Virus record (IMG/VR): IMGVR_UViG_3300008012_000023
Location: 1-64,000 of that record
Strand: one strand, 5' to 3'
Length of the DNA stretch: 64,000 nt
From: a virus
Positions 15,973 through 24,712 of the stretch are shown here, piece after piece (positions within the stretch are counted from its first letter, which is position 1; each line of letters opens with the position of its first letter). The notes below the pieces were generated by a model. That model searched no databases. It was not told the origin of the DNA and saw only the letters and a program-made list of their open reading frames with translations. Position numbers and translations under genes: made by a program.

Positions 15973-16660
15973 ATTTTCTCCTTTCAAGTTTGTAAGTTGT
16001 TAATCCTCCACTGTTTGCCTTCCATACAAGATGAAAGTTAGGGAATATTTTTGATATGATCGGATACGATGCTGTCACTTTGTAGTCGTCAAACATATCC
16101 TGAACATCTTTGTGGTCAAAACCAATTTCAAACGGGCATTCCATTTGATCTTTTTTTAATATCTTGCTTTCAAAAAAAGACAAAGGAGCAATCTTTTGTA
16201 AAAGTTTTACCCATTTATTATAGACGCCCAATAGTATGATTCCGTTTGGCTTCAACAAAGATTTGATTTTGGTTACAGCCAGTTTGTAATCTGGCATATG
16301 GTGTAACACACCCTGGCATAGAATGACGTCATATTTTTTGGATTTTTCCATTTCAATAAAATCTTTCTGCATCCATTTGATATTTTTGTTGCCTAGTTTA
16401 TCAGAAATTTTTTTGGCAATCGCTACACCGTTGCTGAAATCAACACCGGTTATTTTTATGTCTTTGTTTGTGTAGGCCAAAAAGTTTGAAATATATCCAG
16501 TTCCACATCCTATATCAAGCAAAGTTTTTCGACCTTTGGTTTGATCAACAATAAAATTTATATATTTGTTATCTCTGTGTTTTTGCTGTGTCAGGAAATT
16601 TTTTACCGAGTAATTGCCCGGAAAAGGATTTCTGTCATAGAATGTTTTTACTTTGCTCAT
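15965..16660 (-). CDS. Class I SAM-dependent methyltransferase
   Basis: 231 aa. The N-terminus KVKTFYDRNPFPGNY is typical of a broad group of small-molecule/glycan methyltransferases. Motif I is LLDIGCGTGYISNFLA (about 47-62), the acidic ribose-binding residue is in ITGVDFS, and VILCQGVLHHMPD and LLKPNGIILLGVYNKW are motifs IV-VI. A complete, probably active SAM domain. The start ATG overlaps the stop of one microprotein (ATGA) and its end overlaps the start of the other by eight bases. A methyl group on a sugar, lipid or peptide made by the cassette is the likely product; the exact acceptor is unknown. Confidence 0.85.
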   Translation of the reverse strand: MSKVKTFYDRNPFPGNYSVKNFLTQQKHRDNKYINFIVDQTKGRKTLLDIGCGTGYISNFLAYTNKDIKITGVDFSNGVAIAKKISDKLGNKNIKWMQKDFIEMEKSKKYDVILCQGVLHHMPDYKLAVTKIKSLLKPNGIILLGVYNKWVKLLQKIAPLSFFESKILKKDQMECPFEIGFDHKDVQDMFDDYKVTASYPIISKIFPNFHLVWKANSGGLTTYKLERRKYV

Positions 16661-16764
16661 CTGTATAGATACGGATCCTTCTTTTTCCTTAACTTTTTAA
16701 GTTTTCTTTTGTATGTAATGTCACTTAGGTATTTTTTTATTTTGGCAATTAGTTTTTCAAACAT
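16657..16764 (-). CDS. 35-aa microprotein with C-terminal KKDPYLYR motif
   Basis: Starts at ATG 16764, inside the end of the SGNH gene, with GAAGGAGA about ten bases upstream on the minus strand, and stops at 16659-16657 overlapping the methyltransferase ATG (ATGA). The peptide is a basic helix beginning MFEKLIAKIKKY and ending in KKKDPYLYR. It aligns with the 34-aa peptide encoded at 15,868-15,972 (shared I-x-Y-K/R-K/R, L, KKDP-F/Y-x-Y-K/R). Overlap and coupling on both sides support translation. No function is known to me. Confidence 0.6.
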   Translation of the reverse strand: MFEKLIAKIKKYLSDITYKRKLKKLRKKKDPYLYR

Positions 16765-17552
16765 TTTAAAAAAGTCTCCTTCATTAATTTTACAGCATCT
16801 TGGTGCGCCTCGTCTAGTGGATGAGTCGTGGCGTACGGATATTCATTCATTTTGGCCCATTGGTTAAAACCCATCATTCTTTCACCAAAACTGAACCATC
16901 TGGTAAAATCTATTTCGTTATACAGTGCGGTCAAAAGACTGTCCTCTTTGTGGATAGGCTTTTTGTCATTGTAAAAAAGGCTGTTATCGGCAAGTGTGAA
17001 CATATATGGTATTTTCTTTTTCTCCAAAATGTTCTGCAACCAAACAATAGATTTCCAACTGAGATATGCTTCGTGGTATTGGTTGGCGGCATATTTGTAC
17101 AGACTGTCAGCGAACGGTCCTATTCCTGTTTCTTTGTAAAGATGCTGTCTCTTTTTGAATTCGTCCATCACAGGTTCACTGTGGCCGATTGTGTTTTCTA
17201 CTTCTTTTTGTCGTAGATTTGTATCCCATGGTGTTATTGTTGCCCATCTTGTCCTTTCCAGGTTGCTGTTCCTTGCCATTGCCCAATCGTATCTGCTGAG
17301 GAATGTCCACATCACAACTACAATTATTTTTTCTTCTTTTCTGTTTGCCACATAGTCAAAGACTCTCCTAGCAATTCCTGAATTTCCCAAACCTCCTTTT
17401 GCCACACAAAAATAATTTCCTGCAACTGTATCATTCAACCTAGCGGCCCAGGTCTTGCTACTGTAATTTTTACCTGTGTCATCGCTGAGCTCGTTGCCAT
17501 AAGTGAAACTACAACCGCCCGATAAAACTGTTTCTTTTCCTATACTACTCAT
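16749..17552 (-). CDS. SGNH/GDSL hydrolase-like protein
   Basis: 267 aa. VLSGGCSFTYGNEL (about 9-22) gives block I with S15 as the nucleophile, VAKGGLGNSGIARRVFDYV is block III (GxxN), and THPLDEAHQDAVKLM near the C-terminus supplies the Asp/His pair, so all SGNH blocks appear present. No signal peptide, so a cytoplasmic deacylase or acyltransferase is likelier than a secreted lipase. It lies between the last radical SAM gene and the microprotein/methyltransferase set. A related protein is encoded at 22,614-23,348. The substrate is probably an acylated sugar or nucleotide-linked intermediate (inference). Confidence 0.7.
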   Translation of the reverse strand: MSSIGKETVLSGGCSFTYGNELSDDTGKNYSSKTWAARLNDTVAGNYFCVAKGGLGNSGIARRVFDYVANRKEEKIIVVVMWTFLSRYDWAMARNSNLERTRWATITPWDTNLRQKEVENTIGHSEPVMDEFKKRQHLYKETGIGPFADSLYKYAANQYHEAYLSWKSIVWLQNILEKKKIPYMFTLADNSLFYNDKKPIHKEDSLLTALYNEIDFTRWFSFGERMMGFNQWAKMNEYPYATTHPLDEAHQDAVKLMKETFLKCLKN

Positions 17553-18711
17553 AAACTTTCAACATATTATTTAAAATTGGAAATGCTTCACTAAATTTTT
17601 CACCACGGTGTTTGTCCGCCAGTAAAATTCTATCTCGACGCTGTTTGTTCATTTCCTCCGAGTACCTGTCACTGCTGTTCATGTAATCAATTATGCCTTT
17701 GAATTCTTTTATCTGGATATATCTGTCTGTTGCTATATTTTTGATCTGTCTCGGCAGGGTTTGTATGTTAAAATATTCTGGATCAAAACAAGTGTTCACA
17801 TAGAAAAATTTTGGATCAATCTGTTTCACCCAATAGGCCAATTTTGCCAGACTGAAAATATTGAAGATGTTTATGGTGCTACAAATTTGGAAATCTATAT
17901 TTCCCGGATTATATTCTTTGAACTTCTGGATGTTTTCATTCACCTCTTTCCATTTTGCTGGGTGCCTTTGATATTCAAACTGTTCTCCCACATCATCTAT
18001 GCTGAATGCTATCTCAACTCTCTTAAAGTGTTTCCACAACCAAAATACATTTTTCGGAGGCAACTGTGTGCCATTGGTATTGTAATGTATGTCTTGATTT
18101 TTGGCGTAACCCTGCTGTACACAATATTCCAAAATTTTAAAATGATTTTGTATCATGAAAGGCTCTCCTCCGGTGAACTCAAAATATTCTACATCTTTCA
18201 ATACATCTTTTATTTCCTCAAAAAATTGCGGGTGTTTTTTCGGCCATCCGCCTTCTTTTAAATTTTTTCTTGCCACTGGATTCTCTCCGTAATCTAATTC
18301 TTCCTGTGCCCATTTGGATGAGGACCAAGAACCACATATCCTGCACTTAAGATTACAAACGTTGCCCAGTTTAAAGTCAATGAACTTCAAGGTTGGCTCG
18401 CTATCGGGTGTCCAATCTTTGAGACTTTTACTCAGTTTATAGATCGAGTTTTGTCTTTTAGAAACTTTGCCAGCATTTTCTTCTGCCCAACAACTTTCGC
18501 ACCCGTTTGGTCTTTGTCCGCTTTTGAACTGCTTACGTAAGGAATTCATGTATTCGCTTTGCTGTATCGTTTTAAGATCAGTTTCATAAACTTTAAAATC
18601 TTCGATGTTGCCTTTGTACAGACAGCAAGGTGATGCTGATCCATTTACATCCACTTCCAGATGTGTCCATGGCAGAGGACATATATTTGATTTTAGATAT
18701 CGTTCCACCAT
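17545..18711 (-). CDS. Radical SAM protein with N-terminal twitch domain (paralogue 1)
   Basis: 388 aa, the shortest of five tandem paralogues. Before the radical SAM core lies a separate cysteine domain: C11 in CPLPWTHLEV, C29/C30 in ASPCC and C71/C74 in GCESC, expected to hold an auxiliary Fe-S cluster as in twitch/SPASM domains. The SAM cluster motif is C119-x3-C123-x2-C126 (CNLKCRIC), followed by FTGGEPFM. Enzymes of this type usually modify peptides or carry out difficult C-H chemistry. It overlaps both neighbours by a few bases. The target is unknown. Confidence 0.85.
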   Translation of the reverse strand: MVERYLKSNICPLPWTHLEVDVNGSASPCCLYKGNIEDFKVYETDLKTIQQSEYMNSLRKQFKSGQRPNGCESCWAEENAGKVSKRQNSIYKLSKSLKDWTPDSEPTLKFIDFKLGNVCNLKCRICGSWSSSKWAQEELDYGENPVARKNLKEGGWPKKHPQFFEEIKDVLKDVEYFEFTGGEPFMIQNHFKILEYCVQQGYAKNQDIHYNTNGTQLPPKNVFWLWKHFKRVEIAFSIDDVGEQFEYQRHPAKWKEVNENIQKFKEYNPGNIDFQICSTINIFNIFSLAKLAYWVKQIDPKFFYVNTCFDPEYFNIQTLPRQIKNIATDRYIQIKEFKGIIDYMNSSDRYSEEMNKQRRDRILLADKHRGEKFSEAFPILNNMLKVYE

Positions 18712-20009
18712 TTTAAAACCTCTGTGTTTTTTTCAAATATTTTTGTAATGTCTGTTCCTCTAATTTTGTCCAAATATAATATTCTTTTTTTGCCTCTTTT
18801 CAATCCCTCACTGTACTCCTCTTTGGAATATTTCTCTTCTAGAGTTTTATGATTTTTTATATCTTTCAATCCTTCTATGAAAGACAAATTAAACATTGTT
18901 GTTTTATCTTGAATTTTTTCCAATACACCATCAATAATAGAATGTAAAAGATGTTTTGGCAAGCACAAAGGTGTCCAAAGATTGTCTGCTGTAAAACTAA
19001 AAACTTTTTTACACAATAAAATCAGTTTGAGATCTTTACTTAAATTGTACATATTTTCTAAATCAAATAAACCAGGCAATGTTACTGTCAGATCTAATTG
19101 CAACTGTCTTGGATGTTTCATAAATTTTTTAGCATACTTTATATTTTCAAGCCATTGCTCGTACTTCAATCCTGTTCTAATATATTCACCGATATGACCA
19201 GTCCCATCAATCGAGGCATTGATTTGCCAGTCTTGAAACTTCACAAGTAAATCATCAAACAGATTTTTTCCGTAATAATCTATCTTGCTAAAATTGGTGT
19301 TATACCTTGCATACACTTGGTCGGCATAATCCAAATCAATCACTCTCTGCATGGCCTCCCAATGTATCTTCCACATCAAAGGTTCACCGCCACACCAATA
19401 AAATTCACGTAATCTTTTTTCTTCTATGGCTTCTGTAAACTCTTTGATTACTTGTTGATCAGTAAATTTTTGTATCTGCTCTTTGATGTCTTTTCTACCC
19501 CAAGGGTTTTTATCATAATCAAAATTATCGTGCCTTTTGTTTTCTGTTTCCCAACTACTGCTTAACATATCGCCGCACATTCTACAACTAAAGTTACATA
19601 GATTTGAAAATCGATAATCAAAACTAGTAACTTGTAATTCTGTATGTCCGTTTTCGTTGGTTTTTTCAAAAGCCTCATCTATCAATCCACTGTACATTCT
19701 GTTGAAATGCTGACGATAAACTTGACTGTTCAACAGTTTATGATTACAAGTAGCACACTGTGGTATTTCTTCTCCTGCCATAAGTTTTTTTCTTACAGAT
19801 TTCATATAATCACTGTTCCAGTGTTCTTCCAAAGTTGTAAATTCCACAGGTTTTCCTTCTGGATTTTTTGTATCAATATACTGTTTGAAATTTTGAGATT
19901 CTTCCAATGAAGCACAACACAATCTTCTTTCCATCTGTGGAGAAAGATAGGTATGAGTCCACGGAGCCATACAGAATGTTTTGTTTCCTTGATTAGGCTT
20001 TATTTTCAT
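18693..20009 (-). CDS. Radical SAM protein with N-terminal twitch domain (paralogue 2)
   Basis: 438 aa from ATG 20009, just after GAGGA. An upstream in-frame ATG (20045) has no ribosome site and lies deeper in the previous gene. The N-terminal auxiliary motif is C13 (FCMAPWTH), C31/C32 and C85/C88. The radical SAM motif is C138-x3-C142-x2-C145 (CNFSCRMC). WCGGEPLM is the SAM-contacting GGEP loop. The C-terminal part is Lys-rich and ends near the start of paralogue 1. Compared with paralogue 1 it has a longer loop between the two cluster domains. Confidence 0.85.
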   Translation of the reverse strand: MKIKPNQGNKTFCMAPWTHTYLSPQMERRLCCASLEESQNFKQYIDTKNPEGKPVEFTTLEEHWNSDYMKSVRKKLMAGEEIPQCATCNHKLLNSQVYRQHFNRMYSGLIDEAFEKTNENGHTELQVTSFDYRFSNLCNFSCRMCGDMLSSSWETENKRHDNFDYDKNPWGRKDIKEQIQKFTDQQVIKEFTEAIEEKRLREFYWCGGEPLMWKIHWEAMQRVIDLDYADQVYARYNTNFSKIDYYGKNLFDDLLVKFQDWQINASIDGTGHIGEYIRTGLKYEQWLENIKYAKKFMKHPRQLQLDLTVTLPGLFDLENMYNLSKDLKLILLCKKVFSFTADNLWTPLCLPKHLLHSIIDGVLEKIQDKTTMFNLSFIEGLKDIKNHKTLEEKYSKEEYSEGLKRGKKRILYLDKIRGTDITKIFEKNTEVLKWWNDI

Positions 20010-21288
20010 AGTCCTCGAACAGTTCCTTCCATTCTGGGAAAACATCTACTGTGTTTTCATTTCTTATACTGTCATACTTTCTTGTTTCGGCAAAAAATGT
20101 AGGTAGAAATTTTGACATATCTCTCCTAAACAAATAATCTAGACCGCTTTCAAAACCCATGGTTGCCCTTGTCAATTTGTCTAATGGCTTCAACCAGTCT
20201 ATATGAGATTCGTATTTTTCTTTGACTTGTTCTTTGTATTCGTTGGGCAACAAATCCATCCTTTGCCAATTTGGAAATTGCAGTAGATTGAAATTGAAAT
20301 CTTGTGGTTTGATTAAACCCAACTCAACCCAGTTTTTATGGAAATCAGTTACGTGTAAACTGTTCAACAACCCTACAGTAGAACTGATATAAAAATCTAC
20401 TTGCGGACAAACATCTAACATTCTTTTTCTATTTGCTACAATATCTTCCCATACAGTACCTTTCCTCATTAGTTCTGCTCGTGGACCTTCAGCGTCTAAA
20501 CTTGCTCCTACTGAAACTGAATCAAATTTGTTCCATAATTCTAACACATCCATATCTTTGAATGTGGTTCTACTGAGATTGCTGTTGTATATCAATCTTA
20601 CGTGATACATTTTTCTACGATCTAATTCTTTCAAAATATTATAGTGCTCAGGCATTATTAAAGGTTCACCGCCAGCAAAATAAAACTGTTCAACGTGTTC
20701 GAACTGTTCTAACATCTGTTTCCAAATATCATCACTGTCTCTTCCTACTCTCATAATTTTTGGATGATTGGGTGGTTGTCCTGTCAATTTTTTATGATCT
20801 TCATACCAATTGGACGAGAACCAAGTGCCACAACTACGACAAGCCATATTACACAAATTGCTGAACCGGATATCCCAATATTTGATTATAAAATCTGCTG
20901 ACCCATCTTCTTTGGTACTGTTAATCAATCCAATATTATGTCCAAAATGTTTGTTGGAACTTAAACGTAAAGAAAAGAAACCTGACTTTTCTTGATCATA
21001 ACATTTTATACACTCTCTTGATTTTTTGTTGTTCAACATATTCAATCGCATTTGTTTCATTTTTTCACCATTGAATACTTCCTCCATGCTTTGATTGTTT
21101 AAATTTCCTACATCAAATTTGTCAAAAGCAAAACAACAAGGATATGCTCTACCGTCCGGAAACGAATGTAAATGCATCCATGGCAACATACAAAAAGTCT
21201 CCGAATCAATCAGCAACTCCTTTTCTTTAGGAGTCATATCTTTTATTTTTAATTTCTCAGGCTCTTTGGCCCCGTACTCATATGCCAC
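19993..21288 (-). CDS. Radical SAM protein with N-terminal twitch domain (paralogue 3)
   Basis: 431 aa. After a 30-residue charged leader the auxiliary motif FCMLPWMHLHSFPDGRAYPCC places C33 and C51/C52, with C93/C96 following. The catalytic cluster motif is C146-x3-C150-x2-C153 (CNMACRSC), and YFAGGEPLIM is the GGEP loop. FPDGRAYPCC matches the Gly-x4-Cys step of SPASM domains, but here it precedes the core instead of following it. It overlaps paralogue 4 by 11 bases. Closest in architecture to paralogues 1 and 2. Confidence 0.86.
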   Translation of the reverse strand: MAYEYGAKEPEKLKIKDMTPKEKELLIDSETFCMLPWMHLHSFPDGRAYPCCFAFDKFDVGNLNNQSMEEVFNGEKMKQMRLNMLNNKKSRECIKCYDQEKSGFFSLRLSSNKHFGHNIGLINSTKEDGSADFIIKYWDIRFSNLCNMACRSCGTWFSSNWYEDHKKLTGQPPNHPKIMRVGRDSDDIWKQMLEQFEHVEQFYFAGGEPLIMPEHYNILKELDRRKMYHVRLIYNSNLSRTTFKDMDVLELWNKFDSVSVGASLDAEGPRAELMRKGTVWEDIVANRKRMLDVCPQVDFYISSTVGLLNSLHVTDFHKNWVELGLIKPQDFNFNLLQFPNWQRMDLLPNEYKEQVKEKYESHIDWLKPLDKLTRATMGFESGLDYLFRRDMSKFLPTFFAETRKYDSIRNENTVDVFPEWKELFEDYENKA

Positions 21289-22624
21289 TGTACCATTCTC
21301 CTATAATTGGAAAAGTTTTTGCTAGGTCTTTTCCTCGTCTTTTATCATATTGCCCATAAAAATTTTTGAAATCTTTTTGTAATTTGTCTATTTCGGCCGC
21401 ACCCGCGTGTGGTGATGTTACTTCTTGTAAATATTCTATCAATCTTTTCACGTGTTCTTTTTCCATCGGCTCAATATCGCTCTCATTATCTGAAAGCCAT
21501 TCTATCAAATTTTGCCTAAATTTCTTTTTGAGTTCTGTTGGAAGGACAAGTGGTGATTGGAAACTAGGAAACCTCAAAATGTTAAGAGTAAAATTGACAT
21601 CAGAGCCAAATGCTTGACGATAGGATTTTTTGAACTGCACAATCCTGCTTAGAAATTCTGGTAGTGATTCCAAGCACAACGCATTCACAGTACACATCAC
21701 GTGAAATCCTTTTGGTTGTAAACGAACCATAAGATTAACAAAATTTGAAAACCATTCTGAATACTTCATTCCATCTCTTATGTAATCCGCCTGATCAAAC
21801 ATGGCTTCATTTGATGTGTAGATATGAAGATTTGGAATCCGGCCACATCTATCTAAAAATTTTTCAAACAAATCTGGTTTTGGCACAAGGTTAGTGTTCA
21901 CAGCAAATCTCATATGAGGATTTACTCTATTCTTCTCGTCAGCGAACCAATCTAGCAAACGCCAAAAATGAGGAGACATCATAGGTTCGCCGCCTGTGAT
22001 CCTTAATTCGTCTAGACTTCTATGTAAGTCTGTTTGCCACCAAGTAAAAAATGCTTCTACATATGGATTTGTTTCTTCTAGTTTATACAATTGAGCGGCA
22101 TTATGAGGATGTGTAAAATGATTTCTACCATCTGATTTTAAATCTGTATATGGACCATTTGTTTTGATATCTCTCACCCATGTGGTACTGAATGCTGGGT
22201 TACAATACGAACAGGCAAAATTACAGGTCCTATCAAAAGCAATTTCTAAAGTTTTCAAATTCCAATCTGTATCAATACTGCTGGATTTTGCCTCACTCAA
22301 TATCGACTCTGGATATATTTTAGATTTGTAGGTCCTGTCAGACACAGAACCGTTGTTCATGTCTTCGATCTTCCAACAATATTCACAACCTTTGGGCCTT
22401 TCTCCGCACTGCATCTGCCTTCTGTGTTCTTTCTTTTCTTTGGTGTTGTGCAGAGCACTTGGATTGTTTTTTATTTCATTTACATCAATTTTATGAGCCG
22501 GTGGATGATGGCAACTTGTGGTCATACCTGATCCTAACCATATAGTTGCATTGAACCATTTGGCTCCACAAAAACTCGGAGAAAGTTTATCTAATACTTG
22601 TTTCTGATATTCGTTATCTTTCAT
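21278..22624 (-). CDS. Radical SAM protein with N-terminal twitch domain (paralogue 4)
   Basis: 448 aa. Auxiliary cysteines are C19 (SFCGAKW), C38 (TTSCHHPPAH) and C80/C83 (GCEYCWKIED). The radical SAM motif is C134-x3-C138-x2-C141 (CNFACSYC), followed by RITGGEPMMSP. It shares with paralogue 5 features absent from 1-3: the CHHPPAHKID/CYHPPLHEID string, NPSALHNT/NPAALHNT and a KRRGK/RRRGT C-terminus, so 4 and 5 form a subfamily. It overlaps the SGNH gene by 11 bases. G+C is ordinary for the window. Confidence 0.86.
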   Translation of the reverse strand: MKDNEYQKQVLDKLSPSFCGAKWFNATIWLGSGMTTSCHHPPAHKIDVNEIKNNPSALHNTKEKKEHRRQMQCGERPKGCEYCWKIEDMNNGSVSDRTYKSKIYPESILSEAKSSSIDTDWNLKTLEIAFDRTCNFACSYCNPAFSTTWVRDIKTNGPYTDLKSDGRNHFTHPHNAAQLYKLEETNPYVEAFFTWWQTDLHRSLDELRITGGEPMMSPHFWRLLDWFADEKNRVNPHMRFAVNTNLVPKPDLFEKFLDRCGRIPNLHIYTSNEAMFDQADYIRDGMKYSEWFSNFVNLMVRLQPKGFHVMCTVNALCLESLPEFLSRIVQFKKSYRQAFGSDVNFTLNILRFPSFQSPLVLPTELKKKFRQNLIEWLSDNESDIEPMEKEHVKRLIEYLQEVTSPHAGAAEIDKLQKDFKNFYGQYDKRRGKDLAKTFPIIGEWYSGI

Positions 22625-23348
22625 ACTTGTCTTTTATATCTTGTGTTCTAGTAATTATTGATTGTTCATATTCGTCGGGTAATTTTTTCTCGTTTCCATA
22701 AATTATCTGTTTTGTCCATTCGTAATGTGCTTTAGGTAAAGGGTGTTCGTCACCATCAACATAATCATTTGGATAATTTTCTTGAGCAAATTCCCACAAA
22801 CCTTTTTTGTCTTCATAAAACAAAAATTTTTCCCAATTGATTTCGTTGTATATCATTTTTTCTGCCACAGACTTTGGATTATGTTCTAGGACATCTTCTT
22901 TAAATATCATCATTGTGTAGTCTATATTTTTTGATTCAAGATGCTTTTGTGTATACCAAATTCTCTCGAGAGTTCTGAACCTATTTTGGTCTTCGTTCAA
23001 GAAATATTTTTGATAGTATTTGTGATGCTCTTTAACAGGGTGTCCCCCGAACCAAACGTGCCACTGGAAATCCGGATCCCAACGCGAGTATGTGGCATCA
23101 GCAACTTTTTCAAACAGTGATTGATTTTCTATAATTTCATATCTGTTGTATCCGGACCACATAATATACATCTTATTGATATTTTTGAAACGCATTGAAC
23201 TATTCACAGCCATACGAGATATTGTCTCGTTTCCACTTGCCGACATTCCTAAGTTTTTGACAGGTGTATCTTTTTCAAAAAATTTGATGTAGTGCGGCCA
23301 GCACTCCCATCTATACCTTGTAAATGAGCAACCATGTGTGATTATCAT
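22614..23348 (-). CDS. SGNH hydrolase-like protein between two radical SAM genes
   Basis: 244 aa. MIITHGCSFTRYRW provides block I (S8), NLGMSASGNETISRMAVNS is block III, and YVDGDEHPLPKAHYEW supplies a late Asp/His block. IMWSGYNRYEI resembles the strand preceding the catalytic Asn region. It overlaps the radical SAM genes on both sides, which ties it to their pathway. No secretion signal. As for the protein at 16,749, a deacylase or acyltransferase acting on a cytoplasmic intermediate is the best guess. Confidence 0.65.
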   Translation of the reverse strand: MIITHGCSFTRYRWECWPHYIKFFEKDTPVKNLGMSASGNETISRMAVNSSMRFKNINKMYIMWSGYNRYEIIENQSLFEKVADATYSRWDPDFQWHVWFGGHPVKEHHKYYQKYFLNEDQNRFRTLERIWYTQKHLESKNIDYTMMIFKEDVLEHNPKSVAEKMIYNEINWEKFLFYEDKKGLWEFAQENYPNDYVDGDEHPLPKAHYEWTKQIIYGNEKKLPDEYEQSIITRTQDIKDKYER

Positions 23349-24712
23349 AAATTTTTACACTCCTTCCAAAATTCCAGCATTTCGGGAAATGTGTTTTCAA
23401 AACTTGTTCCGCGTCTGCGATCGTGTTCGTTAAAAAATGCGTAAAAGTTCTTTTTTTGTTCTATGCTATTTGCGTAATTTTTTTTCCAGTACGCTAGATT
23501 GCGAAGCATTTTTTGTACCTCGAAGTCCTTGAATTGACTGTAGTTGTCTTCTCCAGAATTCTCCCTCATCCATTCTGTGTTGCTTTGATGTATGGCCTGG
23601 TATGCCTCTGGTAACAGCGTTATCTGTTGCCAGGCTGGTTGCCTCAGCAGTGGCACATCGAACCACACACGCTGATAGGTGCTGGAGTGCTTCTGCCTCA
23701 GTTGTTTGATGTCTTCCAACAGGTCCCTCATACTGGTTACGCTGAGGTTGTTGTATGTGATAATAAAAGTGACGCTGTTGCGTACAGGTATCCTGTCCAG
23801 GAATTCGTCAACATTGTCTATGAATCTGTTGTAGTCCAGTCCGTTCCTGATGTATTCCGCTTTCCGGCCATGGGCATCCACACTGACGAACTGCATGAAA
23901 TGTTCCACACTGCCATCTAGGCATATCCTTTTCACCTGGTCGAAATACTTGTTCTTTAACCTGTCGTCGGGCGGACACATATTGCTGGTCACGTTGAGAT
24001 GGAGGTCGGGTTTGGGATTCTTGATCACGTAATCAAATACCTTGTAGGTGTTGTTGTCCATCATGGGTTCTCCTCCCGTCATACGGAAGTGCTTGAGATT
24101 TTTGTACAGTGTTGGCCACCATTCCCAGAACGCCTTCACATATGGGTTATCCTCGCGGTTTGGTATGGGTCTTCGCCTGCCCTGGAAGTGCTCGGGTGCG
24201 TTGTGGGGAGGAGTGGTTGGATATTGGCCGTACCTTTCCACTTCCTGCCCCCACTTGGTCGAGAACTGTGGCGAACAGTAACTGCACCTGAAGTTACAGG
24301 CGTTGTTGAAGTTCACCTCCACGTATCTCGGCGTCCAACTTTTTGTCATTGGATTCTGTAAAATCTCGTCAAAGTCCTGCATGGCCCAGGGCTCACCGCT
24401 CCTGTAGTGCCTGTCAGACATGGCTCCTGTGTCCTCTATCTTCCAGCAGTAACTACAACCCGTGGGTCTGTCGCCCTTCAGCATCTCTTCACGCTGTCGC
24501 AGTTTTTCCTGGGTGTTGTGCAGTGCCGCGGGATTGTTTTTCAATTCTGTGGCATCTATCTCGTGCAGGGGTGGGTGGTAGCAACTGTTTGTCAGACCCG
24601 TGGGCAGGTGTAGGCTGACCTGGTTCCACTTGGCCAGGCACATTGTGGGTGATACCTCATCCAGTTTCACCCTGGCCCTGTCCGCATCTGACTGATACCT
24701 ACTGGTACTCAC
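23345..24712 (-). CDS. Radical SAM protein with N-terminal twitch domain (paralogue 5), high G+C
   Basis: 455 aa if started at GTG 24712, which has AAAGGAG nine bases upstream and gives an N-terminus equal in length to paralogue 4; an ATG at 24781 would overlap the previous gene by 83 bases. Auxiliary cysteines are C25, C44 and C86/C89. The SAM motif is C139-x3-C143-x2-C146 (CNFRCSYC), and FRMTGGEPMM is the GGEP loop. Most of the gene is far richer in G+C (about 55% on one hand-counted line) than its closest paralogue beside it, which suggests separate acquisition together with the adjoining glycosyltransferase. Confidence 0.86.
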   Translation of the reverse strand: MSTSRYQSDADRARVKLDEVSPTMCLAKWNQVSLHLPTGLTNSCYHPPLHEIDATELKNNPAALHNTQEKLRQREEMLKGDRPTGCSYCWKIEDTGAMSDRHYRSGEPWAMQDFDEILQNPMTKSWTPRYVEVNFNNACNFRCSYCSPQFSTKWGQEVERYGQYPTTPPHNAPEHFQGRRRPIPNREDNPYVKAFWEWWPTLYKNLKHFRMTGGEPMMDNNTYKVFDYVIKNPKPDLHLNVTSNMCPPDDRLKNKYFDQVKRICLDGSVEHFMQFVSVDAHGRKAEYIRNGLDYNRFIDNVDEFLDRIPVRNSVTFIITYNNLSVTSMRDLLEDIKQLRQKHSSTYQRVWFDVPLLRQPAWQQITLLPEAYQAIHQSNTEWMRENSGEDNYSQFKDFEVQKMLRNLAYWKKNYANSIEQKKNFYAFFNEHDRRRGTSFENTFPEMLEFWKECKNL

